Of a DNA stretch of 9,789 bases, positions 5,279-9,789 are shown one piece after another. Positions within the stretch are counted from its first letter, which is position 1; the number at the start of each line of letters is the position of its first letter. Under the pieces are notes generated by a model. The model saw nothing but the letters and a program-made list of their open reading frames with translations, searched no databases and was not told the DNA's origin. Origin of the DNA: Desulfobacteraceae bacterium (GTDB lineage Bacteria > Desulfobacterota > DSM-4660 > Desulfatiglandales > HGW-15); assembly GCA_003819975.1 (NCBI GenBank), contig RPPU01000119.1:1-9789 (forward strand), read 5' to 3'. The position numbers and the translations under genes were made by a program.

Positions 5279-8200
5279 TCAGCTCGCTGCCCTTAACTTC
5301 TCGTAAACGGTTTGATTCACCTTACCCATCACATTTTCAATCACGTTGTGAAAAGCCTCCAACCGAGTCATGACTCCGGCAGCCGCGCTGTGTTCATCGA
5401 GCTCTAGGATCAAATAAGGTTTTTCCTCCATGATATGCCTGTAAAAATGCTCCAAAAAAGAATCGGCGCCGCAACTGAAATTGGTCAGGTGCAGACCGAA
5501 CGTGTTGGGTTGAGCTTTGATCCATTTGGCGGTTCTGAGAATACGCGCGCCCAAGCCCCAATACATGTTCGGAAAATCCGCAAGGTCCACGGCATTCAAA
5601 TCGAGGAAGTCCATGGGCAAGCCTCGCATGCCGATCTTGGCCAGATTCCGGCCCAAGCGCAGATTCAGACGCTCGTCATAAAGATTATAAGGACGGCCGC
5701 TCACGATCACCAGCGGTTTTTCCGGATCATGGTTTTCGAGAATCGCTTGCCCCTTTTGGACCATTTCCACCAGAAACGCCTGCTGCCGCTCCAGAGCGTA
5801 AATCAGCGCGGCCTTGATCTCGGATTGCTTTTTATTCAAAGGCGCGGCCAGTTGCTCCGCCAGACTCAGGGCCAAAGTCTTAGGGTCGTATTTCAAGTGA
5901 ACGATCGGTTTGAGAGTCGTCTCTTCATCCAGTTTCAGGGCCATGCGCAACATATAAGGATTGGACTGCACCAAGGGGCAATAATAGCCGGCCTCGGTTT
6001 GCAAAACAGTGGGCATATCGATGACGACCGGTAAAAAAAGAAAACGGGTCCGGCCGATCAACTCCCGCACATGCCCGTGTGAAACCTTAATGGGATAACA
6101 GGTCTCGGCGGTCATGGCTTCAATCCCGAGATCGGAAATCCGGCTGTTGGTGGGCGGAGTCAGAACCAGGCGCAAGCCGAGTTGATCGAAAAAATGGGCC
6201 CATAGGACCCCGGTTTGCAGGGTATAAAGCGACCGTTGCATGCCGATGGTGGGTCGACCGTCCACTTCCAAAACAGGTTCTTCCCCGGCTTTTTCCTTTA
6301 ACTCAACGGCCAAGCCCGCCAGGTGTTCTTTCCAAACAGCATCGCGCAATTGAAAATAATTTTCCTCTTTGCTTTCCCGCGTGCGGGCAAACTCATAACG
6401 ACCGCACTCGCCGCCCCAAACGCTGCGGCGCCCGTCAAAGTCGTAAATCTTGAGTTTGCATTGGTTATGGCACTGGCTGTCGGCCCGGCAGACTTTTTCT
6501 TCATGTTGCATATGGTCGTGGATGGCGCTTTGGAGCCCCCTGAAACCGGTGCGGCTTTGCTTTTCCCGGGTCATCTGTTCGAGGACACTGATGGCCGCGC
6601 CGAAAGCGCCGAGCACTTCCCGGTGTTTGGGTACGATCAGACCCCGGCCCAAAACATTTTCAAAAGCGGCCACGACTCCCTGATTCAAAGAAGGCCCGCC
6701 CAGAAACATGATGCGCCGGCCGATCTTGCGTTTACCGACCACCCGGTTAAGGTAGTTATGCACAATGGCATAGCAAAGACCGGCAATCAGGTTCTCGCGC
6801 AACAACCCCTTTTGATGAAAGGAGACCAGGTCCGATTCCATAAAAACCGTGCAGCGCTCGGCCAGTTTGACGGGGGTTTCCGCAGCCAGCGCGATTTGTT
6901 CGAATTCGCCGACAATCTGAATCCCGTATTTGTTGGCCAGCTCGTGCAAAAAACTGCCGGTCCCGGCCGCGCAGACTTTGTTCATATCAAAATCGAGCGG
7001 GAACGTATGCGAGATTGAAATGTATTTGGAATCCTGACCTCCGATCTCGAAGATCGTGTCGATATCGGGGTCGATGGCTACGGCGCCGCGGGCATGGGCC
7101 GTGATCTCGTCGATAATCAAATCGGCATTCAAAAAATCGCCGACCACGTTGCGGCCCGAGCCGGTGACCGCCACCCCGTTGATTTCCATATGCCGGCCCA
7201 TCTCTTCTTCAAGGGTTTTAAGTAGACCCTGGGTCACCTCTATGGGCTTGCCCTGGGTGGGCACATAACTTTTGTGAACGATTTGGCGTTCTTTGTCGAT
7301 CAAGGCATATTTGGTCTCGGTGGAGCCGATATCGATCCCCAAATAATAAGAACCGCCGCCGGCCGCATGCGGTCGGTGCACGCGGTTATCTTGCGGAAAA
7401 TCGGTCTGCTTTAATTCCAATTTTGAGGCTTTGGCGTATTCAATGGCGCCGGCCGGCCCGTGGATCTGCGCCAAATTCAATGGCGTCCGAGCGCCTGCTT
7501 CCAGAGCCTGGACCGCCGCCCCTAAAGCGCCCAAAGAAGTACAATGGGGCGGTACGATCAAACCGGGGAAATACTCTTTAAAAGCCCGCACTTGCAATTC
7601 ATTCAAGGAAAGGCCCCCGATGAAAACAATCGGTTCCGTCAAAACCCGGTTGGATACGATCGTGCTTATGTAATTGCGGGCATTGCCGATATGCAAACCG
7701 TAAATAATATTTTCGAGTTTTTCGCCTTTGTTCTGCAAATGGATCATGTCGGACTTGGTGAATACCGTGCAGCGGCAGGCCACATTGGACGGTTTACGGC
7801 TCCGGAGGCCCAACCGGATAAAATCGGCCAGGATCAGGTCGATTTGCTCCTGGGAGATATGACTCTGGGTTTCGTATAAGGCCGTGGCCAGGCGTTGGGC
7901 TTGTTGGTCGATGAACGATCCGGTGCCGGAAGCGCAGGGACCATTGGAATTGAAATAATCCAATTCCCAAGAAACCGGACTCGCCCCGCTTTGATCCGGA
8001 TGATGGCTGATCTGAAAAAGGGCTGTGTCTTGACCGCCCATGCAGATAATGGTGCGCGTATCGGGTCGAACCTGCAAACAGCCCCTAACCTGGCAGATGG
8101 TCTCAAATTCAAAAAAACCACCTAATGAATCGCTGATCTTTTGCCCGTGATTACCGGTAAAAGCAAAAGCTTGGATAGGAGTATGGCCGAATTCCCGATT

Positions 8201-8368
8201 CAAATTCTGAATCAACTCAAGAACCGTTTGTTCCACATTGCCGAGATGGCGGCGGTAAGGGGCTTCGTAAACAATCTCTTTTTGCTGATTAATCACCACC
8301 CCGTTCAGGCTGACCGATCCGGCGTCTATGCCGGCAAATAAAGTATCTTTTATGTTTGGCTCACTCAT
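5279..8368 (-). CDS. Acyl-CoA dehydratase activase with tandem BcrA/HgdC ATPase domains and DUF2229-like region
   Basis: A 1029-residue cytoplasmic iron-sulfur protein of the BadF/BadG/BcrA/BcrD family, using ATP hydrolysis to push electrons to very low potential. Domain 1 (about 9-292): GIDAGSVSLNG, CMGGQDTALF, CASGTGSF (Cys145), CRCTVF (Cys198/200), and GGLSLN with GALGAAV. Domain 2 (about 342-597): GIDIGSTETKYAL, FEIGGQDSKYIS, CAAGTGSF (Cys466), ERCTVF (Cys506), GGPSLN with GAFGAAI. In HgdC-type dimers the two Cys positions of each domain hold one [4Fe-4S] at the interface, so the tandem is probably a built-in dimer. A linker has Cys627, 633, 637 and 655. The DUF2229/HgdB-like part (705-1029) has ETCYPIKVSHGH, GYYCPLVQSNPYM, FSCGADSF and LELDEHSAAAGVMTRLEAF. 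ATG 8368 is chosen; TTG 8377 is possible, and neither has a clear ribosome binding site. Long single-chain relatives also contain the downstream 452-residue part; here the two are separate genes. The substrate is unknown. Confidence 0.9.
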   Translation of the reverse strand: MSEPNIKDTLFAGIDAGSVSLNGVVINQQKEIVYEAPYRRHLGNVEQTVLELIQNLNREFGHTPIQAFAFTGNHGQKISDSLGGFFEFETICQVRGCLQVRPDTRTIICMGGQDTALFQISHHPDQSGASPVSWELDYFNSNGPCASGTGSFIDQQAQRLATALYETQSHISQEQIDLILADFIRLGLRSRKPSNVACRCTVFTKSDMIHLQNKGEKLENIIYGLHIGNARNYISTIVSNRVLTEPIVFIGGLSLNELQVRAFKEYFPGLIVPPHCTSLGALGAAVQALEAGARTPLNLAQIHGPAGAIEYAKASKLELKQTDFPQDNRVHRPHAAGGGSYYLGIDIGSTETKYALIDKERQIVHKSYVPTQGKPIEVTQGLLKTLEEEMGRHMEINGVAVTGSGRNVVGDFLNADLIIDEITAHARGAVAIDPDIDTIFEIGGQDSKYISISHTFPLDFDMNKVCAAGTGSFLHELANKYGIQIVGEFEQIALAAETPVKLAERCTVFMESDLVSFHQKGLLRENLIAGLCYAIVHNYLNRVVGKRKIGRRIMFLGGPSLNQGVVAAFENVLGRGLIVPKHREVLGAFGAAISVLEQMTREKQSRTGFRGLQSAIHDHMQHEEKVCRADSQCHNQCKLKIYDFDGRRSVWGGECGRYEFARTRESKEENYFQLRDAVWKEHLAGLAVELKEKAGEEPVLEVDGRPTIGMQRSLYTLQTGVLWAHFFDQLGLRLVLTPPTNSRISDLGIEAMTAETCYPIKVSHGHVRELIGRTRFLFLPVVIDMPTVLQTEAGYYCPLVQSNPYMLRMALKLDEETTLKPIVHLKYDPKTLALSLAEQLAAPLNKKQSEIKAALIYALERQQAFLVEMVQKGQAILENHDPEKPLVIVSGRPYNLYDERLNLRLGRNLAKIGMRGLPMDFLDLNAVDLADFPNMYWGLGARILRTAKWIKAQPNTFGLHLTNFSCGADSFLEHFYRHIMEEKPYLILELDEHSAAAGVMTRLEAFHNVIENVMGKVNQTVYEKLRAAS

Positions 8369-8448
8369 AACAGTCAATTAAGATAAATATTTTTAAATGT
8401 TACTTAATTTAAAATAAGAATTTAAAAGAAAAGCTATTTATGAAAAGA

Positions 8449-8477
8449 AATATCGCATTTCTAGACCCAAAATTCAA
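8449..8477 (-). promoter_or_regulatory. Possible sigma70-type promoter of the activase operon
   Basis: Minus-strand TTGAAT (8472-8477) and GATATT (8449-8454) are separated by 17 nt. Each matches the consensus at four of six positions. The position, about 80 nt before ATG 8368, is right. In such AT-rich DNA chance matches are common. Confidence 0.35.
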
Positions 8478-8538
8478 GCAAAAGCGTGCAACGGACTTGT
8501 AAAAGAGTTTGCAAATGTTTTCAAATTTTGACAATGGG

Positions 8539-8564
8539 ATTCCTGCCAGAGGACATGCCGGAAT
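8539..8564. repeat. Hairpin resembling a dispersed ATTCC...GGAAT extragenic repeat
   Basis: ATTCC (8539-8543) pairs with GGAAT (8560-8564), with inner GC/GC pairs after one mismatch, and is followed by GACGG. The arrangement is like the ATTCC...GGAATGACGG palindromes dispersed in many bacterial genomes, but this copy is degenerate. Confidence 0.4.
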
Positions 8565-8790
8565 GACGGTGCAAAATAAAGGGCGCTTATTGACAACATT
8601 TTGCTGATGTTGTGGACCTAAACTTCTACGCGTCGTCCGCGATCCTACTTGGAAGACAAGGCCACACGAGGGCTCTTGCCCTTGCCCTAAGAGGGCAGCA
8701 AGATTATTCTCGCGCCAACGACGTAATTTTAAAAGACTTAAAATTACTCCAGACGCAAAGCCGTAAAGGTTTTAGAATAAAAATTGGTTT

Positions 8791-8814
8791 TCTTGGCGTC
8801 TTGGCGTCTTGGCG
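8791..8814. repeat. Three perfect tandem copies of TCTTGGCG
   Basis: An 8-bp unit TCTTGGCG occurs three times without interruption, then runs into GCGAGAA. Its last copy forms the right arm of the 12-bp inverted repeat at 8707-8718/8809-8820. The period is 8, unlike the 7-bp arrays elsewhere in the window. Confidence 0.85.
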
Positions 8815-8863
8815 CGAGAAAATGGCTTGGGTTTATCGACAACTTTTTGTCGATCTTTGGAGT

Positions 8864-8886
8864 GCGGCGGCAAGACGCCGCTTTTT
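8864..8886 (+). terminator. Terminator-shaped hairpin inside the 392-bp element
   Basis: GCGGCG (8864-8869) and CGCCGC (8876-8881) form a GC-only 6-bp stem with a 6-nt loop, followed at once by TTTTT. The shape is that of a plus-strand intrinsic terminator, but no plus-strand gene precedes it. If used, it would end a non-coding transcript or insulate the plus-strand gene downstream. Confidence 0.45.
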
Positions 8887-9019
8887 AAAGCGTGACGTGT
8901 CGCGCTGAGTCAAAGCGCGGACATGTCACACGAGGGCTCCTGCCCTGGTCCGCGCAATCCAAATAAGCGCCCGTAATATGGTAACCGGTTGATTATGACC
9001 TTTCACTTATCGACAACCC

Positions 9020-9103
9020 GGGATTTCTAAAAATACACTTTATCAACAACGGCTCTTGAGAATCGAATTGTAAAATTGCAAAAGGCTTATTTTTAGAAAT
9101 CCC
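9020..9103. repeat. Large palindrome with perfect 16-bp arms
   Basis: GGGATTTCTAAAAATA (9020-9035) and TATTTTTAGAAATCCC (9088-9103) are exact reverse complements around a 52-nt centre. Outside them GACAAC (9012-9017) and GTTGTC (9113-9118) are also inverted, with unequal spacing (2 and 9 nt). The structure could extrude as a cruciform or be the ends of a tiny repeat element. Its right outer arm overlaps the -35 box of the promoter at 9114-9142. Confidence 0.75.
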
Positions 9104-9113
9104 CATCTTGATG

Positions 9114-9142
9114 TTGTCAAGCTAAACACCTATCATCATAAT
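9114..9142 (+). promoter_or_regulatory. Sigma70-type promoter of the exported-protein gene
   Basis: TTGTCA (9114-9119) and CATAAT (9137-9142) are separated by exactly 17 nt, each five of six to consensus. Transcription would start near 9150, leaving a leader of about 260 nt before ATG 9413. The -35 box overlaps the outer arm of the neighbouring palindrome, so the repeat may have supplied the promoter. Confidence 0.5.
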
Positions 9143-9399
9143 AAACGATAAAAATAACGAGCCTGCTAAGAAAGAATTTACATACCACCGGTTTCCGCGG
9201 ATAGCCGCAGACGGACAAATCTCGGCAGCGCTTGTCAGGGAAAAAGACGGATTCGCGTTAAATCGGTTTTATGATGCATTTGTTTTAACCGCTGCCGGGT
9301 TTATTTTGTAATTTTAATGCTCGTCTCTTTTTGACTCAAATCATTTGAGCATTTTCCGGTTGTAAAATACATTAAGCTGTATTATCTTTATCCAACTTT

Positions 9400-9405
9400 G
9401 GGAGG
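9400..9405 (+). promoter_or_regulatory. Ribosome binding site of the exported-protein gene
   Basis: GGGAGG stands 7 nt before ATG 9413 and fixes this start. Confidence 0.75.
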
Positions 9406-9412
9406 CACATTC

Positions 9413-9789
9413 ATGCGTTTAAAACCGCTTCTTTTCTTTTCAGCTCTTTCCTTATTGGGTCTTTTAATCGCCGTCAAAGGGTTCAGCAATCCGGTCGCTG
9501 CTTCTGTACAGCCAAACACTATTATGAATACGAACATCGATATGCGCGCCGGTTCTTTTGATGACTTCTTATTGTCTCAAAACATTCATCTAAATGATAT
9601 CACCCAATTGGTCTTGGTGGGCGACAAGTATTCCGGTTCAATGGGAAAGAAAATTGTAATCGAAGACAAAGCGCAAATCGCCGCGATCTGGAAAACCTAT
9701 TTCAAGAAAGCCCGATCTTATAACCAATATTACGGAGAAGGAAGCCGCCGGTTGGATATTTACACCCAACGCTTCCCCGACCGGCCCGC
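9413..9789 (+). CDS. Exported protein of unknown function, N-terminal part (cut by window edge)
   Basis: The 125 visible codons begin with a clear Sec signal peptide: MRLKP, then LLFFSALSLLGLLIAV, with cleavage possible near SNPVAA. There is no lipobox Cys, so the mature protein should be periplasmic or secreted. The mature part is hydrophilic, for example ITQLVLVGDKYSGSMGKKI (63-81) and AQIAAIWKTYFKKARSYNQ (87-105). I do not recognise a domain; the GDKYSGSMGKKIVIEDK stretch looks like a beta-rich fold but that is a guess. It is the only plus-strand gene and diverges from the activase operon across the repeat-rich 1-kb spacer. Start support is the GGGAGG ribosome binding site. The frame stays open to the window end, so length and C-terminal content are unknown. 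Confidence 0.8.
   Translation, partial: MRLKPLLFFSALSLLGLLIAVKGFSNPVAASVQPNTIMNTNIDMRAGSFDDFLLSQNIHLNDITQLVLVGDKYSGSMGKKIVIEDKAQIAAIWKTYFKKARSYNQYYGEGSRRLDIYTQRFPDRP

Larger units (their letters stand above)
8369..8580. other. AT-rich upstream region of the activase operon
   Basis: No gene. Read on the minus strand it contains the probable promoter of the activase genes (8449-8477) and a leader of about 75 nt that is very A/T-rich and unstructured. The end distal to the gene (8539-8564) carries a hairpin-forming dispersed-repeat-like sequence. Confidence 0.5.
8581..8972. repeat. 392-bp hairpin-rich element with 11-bp terminal inverted repeats (MITE-like)
   Basis: GGGCGCTTATT (8581-8591) and its exact reverse complement AATAAGCGCCC (8962-8972) bound a stretch packed with inverted repeats: ACAACAT/ATGTTGT (8593-8613), AGGGC-TCTT-GCCCT (8669-8682), TGCCCT/AGGGCA (8683-8697), GTAATTTTAA/TTAAAATTAC (8723-8747), TTCTCGCGCCAA/TTGGCGCGAGAA (8707-8718 and 8809-8820), ATCGACAA/TTGTCGAT (8835-8854), GCGGCG/CGCCGC (8864-8881), an imperfect 15-bp stem (8892-8929) and GCGCGGAC/GTCCGCGC (8915-8955). 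There is no transposase and no credible protein. A 98-codon frame inside has no ribosome binding site and crosses every hairpin. I see no clear target-site duplication, so a mobile origin is inference; a structured RNA or a nested pile of small repeats is also possible. Confidence 0.55.
8973..9412. other. Upstream region of the plus-strand exported-protein gene
   Basis: No gene of its own. It holds a large palindrome (9020-9103), a plus-strand promoter (9114-9142), a long leader with an 8-bp inverted repeat CGGCAGCG/CGCTGCCG (9223-9230 and 9290-9297) enclosing CGGTT/AACCG (9264-9291), and a short palindrome CTCAAA-TCA-TTTGAG (9335-9349). I recognise no known riboswitch. Confidence 0.5.

Noticed and set aside
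6323..7018. 231-codon plus-strand open frame opposite the activase gene
   Set aside because: Antisense shadow of the second ATPase domain; no ribosome binding site or domain of its own.
8612..8908. 98-codon plus-strand open frame inside the hairpin-rich element
   Set aside because: It starts at GTG without a ribosome binding site, translates straight through hairpins and the TCTTGGCG repeat, and resembles no protein family.
8586..9121. Replication origin with DnaA boxes
   Set aside because: The GACAAC motifs differ from TTATCCACA at a key position, and no dnaA, dnaN or other origin-linked gene is near.

Overview
The window looks like chromosomal DNA of a Gram-negative, probably strictly anaerobic bacterium. 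The proteins fit a Desulfobacterota-type (former Deltaproteobacteria) genome best, but that placement is inferred from protein style only. The reasons are an RNase E/G with an 'LTTYISLAGRYLVL' S1 region, a large oxygen-sensitive ATP-dependent reductase/activase system of the BcrA/HgdC kind, an exported oligopeptide-binding protein, and AT-rich spacers full of short repeats and hairpins. No rRNA, tRNA or CRISPR array was seen.

Layout. All genes except the last are on the minus strand. At 1-613 lies the N-terminal part of ribonuclease E/G. At 907-1578 is a two-gene unit: a 65-residue DUF2080/AbrB-like protein followed by a GNAT acetyltransferase. It has a good promoter at about 1872-1901 and an intrinsic terminator at 875-904. 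At 1986-3563 is an OppA-like peptide-binding protein with a strong ribosome binding site, a GTG start and its own terminator (1926-1955), but no permease genes beside it. At 3783-8368 are two genes that together match the single very long 'CoA-substrate-specific enzyme activase' proteins of other anaerobes. The upstream one (5279-8368) has two ASKHA ATPase domains, a Cys-rich linker and a DUF2229/HgdB-like region. The downstream one (3783-5141) is a COG3581-type HgdB-like protein. They would form an ATP-driven low-potential electron transfer device, but no dedicated substrate enzyme is in view. On the plus strand, an exported protein of unknown function starts at 9413 and runs off the end.

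Non-coding DNA is the most unusual part. The whole spacer between the two activase genes is a degenerate 7-bp tandem repeat, and a second 7-bp array touches the stop codon of the downstream gene. Four small hairpins share the loop TCCT or TCTT, always closed by a C-G pair, while their stems differ. The 1-kb spacer at 8369-9412 holds a 392-bp element bounded by 11-bp perfect inverted repeats and packed with hairpins. Next to it are a separate palindrome with 16-bp arms and five copies of a GACAAC-containing motif. A good plus-strand promoter (9114-9142) there would give the last gene a leader of about 260 nt. These look like dispersed non-autonomous repeats; whether any of them is functional is open.
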